From assembly GCF_937873925.1 (NCBI RefSeq), contig NZ_CALNAT010000157.1, forward strand, positions 1-25,202: DNA of 25,202 nt. Direction: 5' to 3'. The first letter of the stretch is position 1, and every line of letters begins with the position of its first letter. Of the stretch, positions 7,819 through 15,586 are shown piece by piece. The notes beneath the pieces are model-generated. The model was not told where the DNA came from, searched no databases, and saw only the letters and a list, made by a program, of their open reading frames with translations. The stretch comes from an uncultured Proteiniphilum sp. (GTDB taxonomy: Bacteria; Bacteroidota; Bacteroidia; Bacteroidales; Dysgonomonadaceae). A program made the position numbers and the translations under genes.

Positions 7819-9038
7819 TGTTTATATAATTTTTCCCATAAAAGATGCCACCCAATTTCCGGTATATTTGAAAGGGTATAAAAGAAACCGTTACTTAATA
7901 TCGTATCAAGGTTCTGAGTGCGATAATAAATGTATTTGCTGCGAGTTTTTGTCAAACAATTAAAAGCCAAGGGCAATATATCATCATCTTTGGGCTGGAA
8001 AGATGAATCTCTGGCTTCTTTTAAATTAAGAGAATAATACGCTTCTTGAAATGAATTTAACCAATGCTGATAGGCATTTGCATACATTTTTTTATAGTCA
8101 TCAGGTAAAAGAATATCTTCCCAATTTAGCATATGATTGTCCCAAGTTAATTTGCAATGATGTATGTTGATAATATCAGAGTCGGAGCGTATTGCTAAAA
8201 TGTCGCTTAACTGGCGTATATATATTTCTTTTCTTAGGGAGTCGAAATCTAGTGATGTTTCTACCGGTATATCTCTGATAGGTAAATTTTCTCTGTCATA
8301 GGCCTCTTCAAAACAGTTTCTGTATTTCTGGTTAAACTCATCATATGATAGGGAAAAGTTTGTATTCCCAGTTATACTTGAAAATTTATCATCGTTTATG
8401 GAGGTGATAAGTAGTTTGTAAACATTCTGTAATGCCGAGGGATTAAATCTGCATATTAATTCTAATTTATTTTTGATCTTCTGTATTATATCATCATTTC
8501 CTGTTTCAATTTCTATATTTTTTAAGAATACTAATAACTTGCCTTTATTGAAAGTCCTAACAGTATTTATATACCCTTTTATCGAGTCGTCTTTTGTGAT
8601 TTCATGAAGCTGGTTTAATACCTCTATAAAGTTTTCAATAGAGGCATTTCCATTCTTGATTTTTTTAAGTTTATCGTAAAATTGTATGTTTCCGGTCTCT
8701 TTGTTTGTAAATAGTACATAAGATATGGATTCTAATTCCTGTTTTATTTTTTTAGATTCTTTTATCCATTCAACCCAGTTCGCAAGAGTTTTCCAAAGAT
8801 CAATGTCAAGGTTTGTAAGATTTGAAGGTGTTCCATCATTTTTCTTCTGAGTGGTATGTTTGACCTGTATTAATTTAAGTTTCCCTTCGAAAGATTCAAT
8901 ATGTATATCGTCTTTTATTTCGTATCCAACGGTTTCTCCTTTTTCTAAACTAAGTAATTTGTATACAAAAGAATAGAATTGATAGGTAAAGGCTGCATCA
9001 CTTCCAGAAGCAGAATGTTTCTTCTCAAAATCATTCAT
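7815..9038 (-). CDS. ABC three-component system effector with PD-(D/E)xK nuclease domain
   Basis: 407 aa. The N-terminus reads SGSDAAFTYQFYSFVYKLLSLEKG, then D43/D44 in EIKDDIHIE, then IQVKH with Q58 and K60. This is the D...QxK core of a restriction-endonuclease fold, close to the DUF4297/Cap4-like dsDNA nuclease heads. The remaining roughly 300 residues (HEITKDDSIKG..., RFNPSALQ...) probably include the C-terminal ABC-3C interaction domain, with LTWDNHMLNWEDILLP near residues 300-315. It probably cuts DNA when the ATPase module signals invasion. It is the first gene of the four-gene operon, with a promoter candidate at 9152-9159. Alternative: another QxK nuclease family; the nuclease fold itself is fairly clear. 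Confidence 0.8.
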   Translation of the reverse strand: MNDFEKKHSASGSDAAFTYQFYSFVYKLLSLEKGETVGYEIKDDIHIESFEGKLKLIQVKHTTQKKNDGTPSNLTNLDIDLWKTLANWVEWIKESKKIKQELESISYVLFTNKETGNIQFYDKLKKIKNGNASIENFIEVLNQLHEITKDDSIKGYINTVRTFNKGKLLVFLKNIEIETGNDDIIQKIKNKLELICRFNPSALQNVYKLLITSINDDKFSSITGNTNFSLSYDEFNQKYRNCFEEAYDRENLPIRDIPVETSLDFDSLRKEIYIRQLSDILAIRSDSDIINIHHCKLTWDNHMLNWEDILLPDDYKKMYANAYQHWLNSFQEAYYSLNLKEARDSSFQPKDDDILPLAFNCLTKTRSKYIYYRTQNLDTILSNGFFYTLSNIPEIGWHLLWEKLYKQ

Positions 9039-9151
9039 AATACTGTATAAAAATTTAATTTATAAGCATTTATGCTGTATTTAATACAATCAATTAGGTC
9101 TAAAATATTTTGTTCTAATTCTATTAATAATCATGTATGTAGATATAATTG

Positions 9152-9159
9152 CAAATATA
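9152..9159 (-). promoter_or_regulatory. Candidate promoter of the ABC-3C operon
   Basis: On the minus strand this reads TATATTTG (TAnnTTTG). A TTTG lies at 9178-9181, 18 bp upstream, close to the usual -33 spacing. The leader would be about 105 nt. The surrounding 9039-9290 spacer is very AT-rich and has no gene, so a chance match is possible. Confidence 0.4.
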
Positions 9160-9290
9160 ACTAATTATGATGAAACGCAAATTAAATTAACAAGAAGATA
9201 GAAGTAATAGAAATTGTAATTACCCCGAACCTTAGACAACATACACCAAATGCTTATGATACAAATTTGTAAATGATGTGATGAAATTTA

Positions 9291-9923
9291 TCACTTAATG
9301 ATGGAATTGAAAACTTTTTTCGAATAATATAAAGCTTTTTGTTTCCAGCGATAAACAAATAAGAAAGATAGGAGTGAGTAGGATATCAGGATAATCCAAA
9401 TATGACAATTACTGGTGTTAAAAACAGCTACAATGAAGGAACCTATTACCAGTAGAAAATTTGCAACCATAAAATTTCGCGCAAAAATGTAAGAAACATA
9501 AAATTCAGTAATATTATCCTTGTCTATATCTTTCATTTCATTTGCTTTCTGAAAGGCTCTATATGACTCTTCTCTTGATAATATATTCTCATTTGGTAAA
9601 CCGAGTTCATTCTTTATTTTCTCAAGCTTAGGGAGTCTATACCTTTTTTTCTTATTATTTAATAATAGCTCCGAAGGTCTTTTGCAGCCAAGTTCATACA
9701 AATAGAATTCAAAACAGCTAGATAATATATCATTTAAATATCCTAATATATAGAATATTAGAGGAATAAAAAAAATAAAAACTTCGCTAGGTATATTTTT
9801 TATTACGTCTATCAAATCGAGGTTGGTAATACAACCAGACAACCAACATAACAAAACCATCCCTAATACAATATAGAATCCGGGAATTATATTTTTTAAA
9901 ATATCTTGAAATTTGTATTCCAT
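9291..9923 (-). CDS. Four-helix membrane protein, possible effector of the RT unit
   Basis: 210 aa with four predicted membrane segments at about 12-33, 47-69, 146-168 and 174-193. A charged, probably cytoplasmic, loop spans 70-145 (KKKRYRLPKLEKIKNELG...). No enzyme motif is seen and I do not recognise the family. It starts 2 bp after the nitrilase stop and is the third gene of the RT-nitrilase operon, so it is almost certainly co-expressed with them. Small membrane proteins in defence operons often act as pore-forming or membrane-disrupting effectors. That role here is inference. It could equally anchor the complex at the membrane. Confidence 0.8.
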   Translation of the reverse strand: MEYKFQDILKNIIPGFYIVLGMVLLCWLSGCITNLDLIDVIKNIPSEVFIFFIPLIFYILGYLNDILSSCFEFYLYELGCKRPSELLLNNKKKRYRLPKLEKIKNELGLPNENILSREESYRAFQKANEMKDIDKDNITEFYVSYIFARNFMVANFLLVIGSFIVAVFNTSNCHIWIILISYSLLSFLFVYRWKQKALYYSKKVFNSIIK

Positions 9924-9925
9924 GC

Positions 9926-10792
9926 TTAAAATGTTTTTTGTTCGTATTTAGGGGGAGTTGATTTAAATATCTCTTTTGAATCTCTTCCTTTTTGTGCTAT
10001 ATCCAGACTATTTACAGGTAAAGAGATAACCTGAGTTGTAAACAGTTTACTTCCTTCATGCTTATAGACATATCTTTTATGTAATTCATTGTAAGGTGAA
10101 AATCCGATACTTCCTCCATAGTGACCTGTATTACAGATAATAACATTGCAAAAAACCAACCGAGAAATTGCCTCGGCCAAAAAATAGAACGATTGAATAT
10201 CCTTATTATATGCAATAATAAAAAGATGATGTATTCTCCCTTTATAAATAACAAAGCGTTCGATATCGAAAAAATCTGCACAAATAGCCACACCTATTTT
10301 TCCGTAATCACCTGCATTTAATATATATATATGAGGGCATGAGATGGAAGTATACCCTTTTTTTCTAAAAGCTTCTTCTTCGTCTTTAGAAAAAAAAGAT
10401 TTACCAAAATAAAACTTTGAAACAGAACGAGCACTACTATTCTCTGGCCAGTTTTGAGGAATAACGACTACCGCTTTATTCTGTACGTATTTAGTTCCAT
10501 TATACTCTTGTCTAACAAAATCTTTTCCTCCAATAATAACACATCCTAATGCTTTAGATAATTCAGAAATAGCTTTTTCATGATGTTCATCCAAAGAAAA
10601 TTCTGGTAATAAAACAATTTTGGGTCGTTTACTAACAGGTAGTGCTCTAAAATTATAAAACCCTGATTTAATTTCATGCCAAATCCTATTTGATTCATCC
10701 TCATTCATTTGTAAATCAGAAGAAGATTTCGGCCAAGCTATTTCCGAATTGAGTGAAGTTTGGATCAAACCTATATTCATAAAACTATTCAT
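9926..10792 (-). CDS. Nitrilase-superfamily (carbon-nitrogen hydrolase) protein
   Basis: 288 aa with the nitrilase catalytic triad: E64 in LLPEFSLDE, a lysine in SKFYFGK (K126 most likely, else K131), and nucleophile C171 in GVAICADFF. The opening MNIGLIQTSL and the late CNVIICNTGHYGGS are also typical strands of the alpha-beta-beta-alpha fold. These enzymes hydrolyse amides or nitriles; the substrate is unknown here. The annotated ATG at 10792 overlaps the RT stop by 8 bp. A second ATG at 10780 gives a start closer to other family members and is equally possible. Nitrilase-like domains are known with UG1-type defence RTs, where I recall them as a fusion; here it is a separate gene. Confidence 0.9.
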   Translation of the reverse strand: MNSFMNIGLIQTSLNSEIAWPKSSSDLQMNEDESNRIWHEIKSGFYNFRALPVSKRPKIVLLPEFSLDEHHEKAISELSKALGCVIIGGKDFVRQEYNGTKYVQNKAVVVIPQNWPENSSARSVSKFYFGKSFFSKDEEEAFRKKGYTSISCPHIYILNAGDYGKIGVAICADFFDIERFVIYKGRIHHLFIIAYNKDIQSFYFLAEAISRLVFCNVIICNTGHYGGSIGFSPYNELHKRYVYKHEGSKLFTTQVISLPVNSLDIAQKGRDSKEIFKSTPPKYEQKTF

Positions 10793-13700
10793 TGTTGTCT
10801 TCTCTAAATGGATTGTTTTTATTTGATAACCAAATTAGACTAACAGGTATTAACTGCCTTGGGCTGTTGTCTTCCACCGAGATTCGATTCTGTCTAAGTA
10901 TATTTAAAGTTTTAGTTATTTCCTCTGCTAACTTATCCAAAGAATGTATTATGGGCGGATCGTAGGTTATATCATTGACAGAAATATTACGGGAATTAAA
11001 TAATAAAGTCTCTCGATTCCGTGCTGATAAGCATGACTGAATTATGAGTTGAGAAAAAGAAGATATTGCATTCTCTGTTAATTGTTTAGTTATCACTTTC
11101 GACCAAATTAAATTTCTATCTGATAAATTCCAAACCCACGGGAAAGAATTCTTTCTGCACAATAGCTGAATCATTATTATAGAAATACCATATAATGTAA
11201 CGATATCTTTATCATAAAATATTGAATTTAAACTTGATGTCTGATAACGTTCATCTTTAATCTGTTCCTCTTTAGGACGAATTTCGAAAATAACCTCTCT
11301 CATTGCAGTTTCCAAGTCATTCCAAGTCTCTGGAAAGGGTTTAAATAAAGACGATGGTATTAAAAAATTCGCAGGATGTATGTAAATATCTGGACTTGAA
11401 TCTTTATTTAATAAACTATTAATAGATATTACCTTCTGATCTCGAAATTCTCGTATTGCATCAATTATTTTTAGAGTGAAAGATAATGCAGTCCATTCAC
11501 TTAATCTTAAATCATTTTGTTTTTCTTTGATGCCCTTTACTAAATGAATCCAATCAAATAATGTCTTTTTTTTCTCATTTTGTTTTAGGTTACTATACAG
11601 TTCTGGATGATTCTTTATTTTTTTCTGGAAGATATACCTTGTTTCATCTTTTTTAATGGTTTGATAATAATCAAAAAGCCAACCTTGAGAGTCTATAATC
11701 GACGGTAAAATTATATCAAAATTTACATTATTAATGTTGAGTGAATTTACTATATCCTCAGAGGGAAAAGGCGTTACTAAAGGCTTTATCTCTTCTACCT
11801 CTTCCACATTAGCATATGATAATAATTTAGGCCAAAAGTCATAAGGAGTTTCTTGCTCAAATGTATGGGTATTATTGAAAATCCAAAAAAGCCAAGTGTT
11901 TATATTGTTTAAACTCTGTACTTTTATCCATTTTATAGGTTCATCTGTCCAATCAAGAAAATTATTTATCTTGAAATGTTCCGGATTATTATCCTTTAAA
12001 ATAAATTGGATGCTTCCTAAAGCAACTTTAAATTGAATAAAAATAGACTTATAGTTATCTCTCTTATCATAATCCTCTTTTTCTAAAATCATGGTAACAA
12101 ATGTTTCACTGCATACATGATTTAGAAAATCCATATGTTTATGATAATCAGATGAAGTCATTTTATTTATCAATATTAATCTAATTGATTTCCACATTAG
12201 TTCGATTATGAGAGCTAGATACATATAATATATGAATGCAGAAGAAAGTTTGTGTATTTTATTCTCCTCTTCCAGCTCACCAATTAAATTCCATATATCA
12301 TTATATTTATAAAAGCCTTCATTATAACAGAACTGTATAAGTCTGATCCATAGACGAACCTTTTGATGGTTCTCTTTAATGGCCTTTTTTATCAGATTGT
12401 AAACTTGAACATTTAAACTCTTTTTATCAGAATCAATTTTATCCAATATAAATTTTATATGCTCTAAAGATTTCAGATATTTATAAGGAATAGTTTCTTT
12501 CATAAACGAAGATATGATTGGTAAATCATCAATAAGCAGTTTAACTTTTTGTACAGTAAGGGACTTATTGAAAACTTGCTCTATTCCAGCTTTACATTTC
12601 TGAGCTATGAGAATGGAGTCTGGGTCTTTCTTTTTTGATTTGAACCATTTATCAATATCTTCTTTTAATCTTTTTAGCTTAATCTTTTCGTTATAAATTT
12701 CATGGAAATCATATTCCTTACGAGAAACTGTTTTACTTAACATGGTAGCTGCAAAGGATATTCTAGTTTCTTTTTTTACTTCTTGATCCGGAAAGTCAGT
12801 AATTAACAAGTGTTTCAGATCCGAAATCAACTGTCCTAATTCATCGTTTGATAATAAATCTAATTCCATTTTGGAGATTGCTGAAACTTTTGCTAGTGTC
12901 TGCGTCATCAATGGAGAAGGATATTGAGGGTCGAGAGAACAACTTTCTTTTGCCAACTCATAATTTTTTTGATTATTTTTATCCTCTATATTTTCATCTA
13001 TCAAAAAGTTAGACAAAGCTTTTGGTTCGGTTTTGTCATGTCCTATAGATGCACCTACGCCAGATTGAGTTAATATTTTTTGATATTCTCTTATCCATTC
13101 AATAAGTTTATCAAAATCAGTAGAAAGGACTACATGGTCATCCACAAATCTAAAATGAGCGACTTTTTTGTTTTCTATTAATTGTCGGCTGATCTCTCTG
13201 TCTATATCCAATAATGCTACATTGGCTAAAAAACCGGCTGTCAAAAGGCCAGTTGGCAATCCTTCAAAATCTTCAGGATGGGATAGGTCAATGGCCTCTA
13301 ACTCTTCTTTATCCCATGGCCTGTATTCAATTTTAAAATTAAAAAGTGAACATATTAATCTGAATAATTCTGGAGAATTACTGGACGTAATCTTCAATAC
13401 AGACAGAACTTTATCCCTTATTTTTGTTCGCTTGAGATATGGATAAAATTTTTTAAAATCCAGACTAGCCCAATAAATGGAATTTACTTTCTTATGAGAG
13501 AAATATCCATCTATCAAATAGGGTAGTTGTTCAGAAGACTCTACTTTCAAATTATCATCAATAGTTTTTTGAACTTCGAAATCATTCTCGTCTTTATTCT
13601 CATTTTTCTTATTTACTATATCGGGATCAGCTATAACTTTTAAAGTCGCAGTTATGTGCTTTCTAAACAATGGCCAACTTTGTTTCCATTTTCTAAATAT

Positions 13701-15188
13701 ATATCCACTTGAATTACGATAATTTCCTACTACAATTTGTCGTTCCTCTTCAACAATGTCATACCATGCAGGTCTATAAAGCCTGTTCCCATAACTCCAT
13801 GTTGGCATTTGTTTATCTAATATTGGACCTATAACGTTACTTACAGCCAACCAAAGAACCTGATCCCTAACAGATATATAGAAAGCTTGTCTCGCTTTTG
13901 CTTTATTTTCCTTGCTATCGTATCCTTTAGGAAATGGGGCTATTTGCAAATCAGTCATCTTGAACCTCTGCTCTCTTACTTCTTCAATTAATGATTTAAT
14001 TTCAGAGTCTAGATTTGCTTCAAATTGGCATAATTGATAATCGCAATACCAAATATCGCCTACAGAGAATGCTTTTTTAGCTTTTTTCCACGCCCATAAC
14101 AGATTATCTTGGGTTAGTATAAGATCAATCAGATTTTCCATTTTTAAAATCAATATAGAATACCTCCTAGTTATATAGTATTCGCTGAAATCTTTATAAC
14201 TAGGAGGTATTCTACTGATTTCGAAATCTTTATTTATTTTATCGAAACTCTTCCTCATTTTTGAAATGAGATTATCCGCAGCTGAGTCATTATCAGGAAT
14301 TAGCTTTATGCGATATGGCCTGAGGTAGGTAGCATATATATCTTTATAAGTTGTTACACTGGGAATAGCTACTGCATTAAAACCAAGAGAGAGGGCAGAT
14401 AGACAGTCAGTTACACCCTCACAAATATAAATAATATCTCCTGTTTTTAATTTATTTAATATTGGTATATTATACATAGGAGTACTGATTCCTATAAGGT
14501 TAGCAAATCTCTCACTCTTTTTTTTCCATTCAGTGGCTCTTGCTTGTATTTGAATAATTCTGCCTTCTTTATTATAATAAGGAAAAATAATAGGTTTACA
14601 ATACCATGCTGGTCCACATTTACTAAAACCGCATTTCGTTAATTCTTCTTCTCCCCATCTCCTTATTGCCTTTGCTTTAAGTTTATAAAAATTATCAATT
14701 GATTTTATATTTAGACTTTCTACGACAGTTTCCGACAACATCCTTTCATTATATAAAATCTTTTTTGCATGTTCTGTTAAAGTAGTATTGTCAATTATCC
14801 ATTCAAATATATCGGAGTTTACCTTAACCTTAATTTCTTTAGAATAAGTCTTTTTATTTACTTTTATTGGAGGGGATGGTAGGAAAAAATTATTACGTCC
14901 TGAATGTGAACTTTGAATATTGTATGCATTACAAAGCCAATCACATGCTCCCTTAAAATCCAAATCACGCTCTTCTTTTACTAACTCTATAACATCCCCG
15001 CCTTTTCCACAAGAAAAACATTTCCAACGATTAGTTTTCGGATTGAATTTCAGGCTTGGATTTCTGTCTTCATGGGATTTTGATACACATCTGATACTTT
15101 GTCTGTAAGATGTTACATTCAGTCCTAATTTATTAGCAACATCTTTAATATCCAAAGATTTTAATCTTTCAACAAAATCAGATTTCAT
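10785..15188 (-). CDS. CHC2 zinc finger - Toprim - reverse transcriptase fusion (UG/DRT-like defence RT)
   Basis: 1467 aa. The domains in order are as follows. (1) A primase-type CHC2 zinc finger at about 15-90, with C34, H39, C57 and C60 (C-x4-H instead of the usual C-x2-H) and the FNPKTNRWKCFSCGKGGDVIELV pattern split around it. (2) A DnaG-like Toprim domain at about 195-340, with E257 in ICEGVTD, D299 and D301 in IPDNDSAADN, and a closing YKDFSEY. (3) A reverse transcriptase at about 415-730: RNA/DNA-binding SYGNRL near 465, motif A SLDFKKFY with D577, motif B GLPTGLLTAGFLAN (643-656), motif C FVDDH with D683 and D684, and motif D GASIGHDKTE. (4) About 730 further, probably helical, residues with no motif I can name, as in many UG RTs. 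All catalytic residues of both polymerase-related domains are present. It heads an operon with a nitrilase and a membrane protein, the company typical of antiphage DRT systems. The Toprim-RT fusion is unusual. Confidence 0.92.
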   Translation of the reverse strand: MKSDFVERLKSLDIKDVANKLGLNVTSYRQSIRCVSKSHEDRNPSLKFNPKTNRWKCFSCGKGGDVIELVKEERDLDFKGACDWLCNAYNIQSSHSGRNNFFLPSPPIKVNKKTYSKEIKVKVNSDIFEWIIDNTTLTEHAKKILYNERMLSETVVESLNIKSIDNFYKLKAKAIRRWGEEELTKCGFSKCGPAWYCKPIIFPYYNKEGRIIQIQARATEWKKKSERFANLIGISTPMYNIPILNKLKTGDIIYICEGVTDCLSALSLGFNAVAIPSVTTYKDIYATYLRPYRIKLIPDNDSAADNLISKMRKSFDKINKDFEISRIPPSYKDFSEYYITRRYSILILKMENLIDLILTQDNLLWAWKKAKKAFSVGDIWYCDYQLCQFEANLDSEIKSLIEEVREQRFKMTDLQIAPFPKGYDSKENKAKARQAFYISVRDQVLWLAVSNVIGPILDKQMPTWSYGNRLYRPAWYDIVEEERQIVVGNYRNSSGYIFRKWKQSWPLFRKHITATLKVIADPDIVNKKNENKDENDFEVQKTIDDNLKVESSEQLPYLIDGYFSHKKVNSIYWASLDFKKFYPYLKRTKIRDKVLSVLKITSSNSPELFRLICSLFNFKIEYRPWDKEELEAIDLSHPEDFEGLPTGLLTAGFLANVALLDIDREISRQLIENKKVAHFRFVDDHVVLSTDFDKLIEWIREYQKILTQSGVGASIGHDKTEPKALSNFLIDENIEDKNNQKNYELAKESCSLDPQYPSPLMTQTLAKVSAISKMELDLLSNDELGQLISDLKHLLITDFPDQEVKKETRISFAATMLSKTVSRKEYDFHEIYNEKIKLKRLKEDIDKWFKSKKKDPDSILIAQKCKAGIEQVFNKSLTVQKVKLLIDDLPIISSFMKETIPYKYLKSLEHIKFILDKIDSDKKSLNVQVYNLIKKAIKENHQKVRLWIRLIQFCYNEGFYKYNDIWNLIGELEEENKIHKLSSAFIYYMYLALIIELMWKSIRLILINKMTSSDYHKHMDFLNHVCSETFVTMILEKEDYDKRDNYKSIFIQFKVALGSIQFILKDNNPEHFKINNFLDWTDEPIKWIKVQSLNNINTWLFWIFNNTHTFEQETPYDFWPKLLSYANVEEVEEIKPLVTPFPSEDIVNSLNINNVNFDIILPSIIDSQGWLFDYYQTIKKDETRYIFQKKIKNHPELYSNLKQNEKKKTLFDWIHLVKGIKEKQNDLRLSEWTALSFTLKIIDAIREFRDQKVISINSLLNKDSSPDIYIHPANFLIPSSLFKPFPETWNDLETAMREVIFEIRPKEEQIKDERYQTSSLNSIFYDKDIVTLYGISIIMIQLLCRKNSFPWVWNLSDRNLIWSKVITKQLTENAISSFSQLIIQSCLSARNRETLLFNSRNISVNDITYDPPIIHSLDKLAEEITKTLNILRQNRISVEDNSPRQLIPVSLIWLSNKNNPFREDNNE
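14156..14214. repeat. Perfect 20-bp inverted repeat with 19-nt loop inside the RT gene
   Basis: The arm at 14156-14175 is the exact reverse complement of 14195-14214; the loop is 14176-14194. The arms encode residues 325-331 and 339-345, and the loop encodes the KDFSEYY segment that closes the Toprim domain. In the mRNA it would fold into a very stable hairpin. It may be a regulatory or template RNA structure, a processing site, or the product of a palindromic insertion. Flipping the loop would keep the frame open and replace KDFSEYY with IVFAEIF. Confidence 0.9.
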
Positions 15189-15453
15189 ATTACTTATATT
15201 GGCTTGTGGCGAGATTAGTTTTATTGCTTAGATTCTTCGATCGGCTCTTGAATTCTTTCAAAGTATTTTCTAATGCTAAAATAAACTTGTGAGCACGAAG
15301 AACGTAGCTTTGTTTCCGTTTTCTACATGCAAAATATATCTTTTACGAATTTAGCAAATGTATTTTTCAACCTATTTCATTGAGGATGCTTTGATATTTT
15401 CAATAATTTAGGTAAGATTTTTCGAACCTGCTTGAAAGAAAACTTACAGAATC
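15189..15453. other. Leader region of the RT operon, no gene
   Basis: This is an AT-rich stretch between the relic coiled-coil tail and the RT start. It holds a candidate promoter at 15355-15362. No strong hairpin was found by eye. Several DRT systems keep their template or guide RNA next to the RT, so this is where such an RNA would be sought. I see no direct evidence for one. Confidence 0.4.
15355..15362 (-). promoter_or_regulatory. Candidate promoter box for the RT operon
   Basis: On the minus strand this reads TACATTTG, a TAnnTTTG match about 165 nt before the RT start. No TTG is found at the expected -33 position, so support is weak. Such matches are common by chance in AT-rich DNA. Confidence 0.25.
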
Positions 15454-15585
15454 TTATTTCTTCTCCTTCAACAACTTTTCCAGAAGAGCGCTTTTTTCTT
15501 TCTCCAGTTCGAGTATCCGTTCGTATAGGGCAGTTCTCTCTTTACTTAGTTCGAGAATTTGCTCAATTGGATTATATGTCCAGTA
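15454..15585 (-). pseudogene. Duplicated, out-of-frame coiled-coil tail of the XRE regulator
   Basis: Directly after the regulator's stop, the +1 frame reads YWTYNPIEQILEL, then SKERTALYERILELEKEKSA, then LLEKLLKEKK and stop (15454-15456). It is plainly related to the regulator's own end, which reads NNPIDKIAELFERLL, then EKEQEKIVLLEKLLGEKK. No helix-turn-helix precedes it. It is therefore either the leftover 3' end of a second regulator copy after recombination, or an alternative tail that a +1 frameshift would add. A +1 shift just before the stop would give an open fusion of about 180 aa. Relic is the simpler reading. Confidence 0.7.
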
Positions 15586-15586
15586 A

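Noticed and set aside
9278..9294. Hairpin at the end of the membrane-protein gene
   Set aside because: Only 5 bp of stem and no T-run; too weak to call a terminator.
14156..14214. Reading the intragenic inverted repeat as an established invertible switch
   Set aside because: A 19-nt loop is very short for known recombinases, and the present orientation encodes the expected Toprim end; kept only as one hypothesis.
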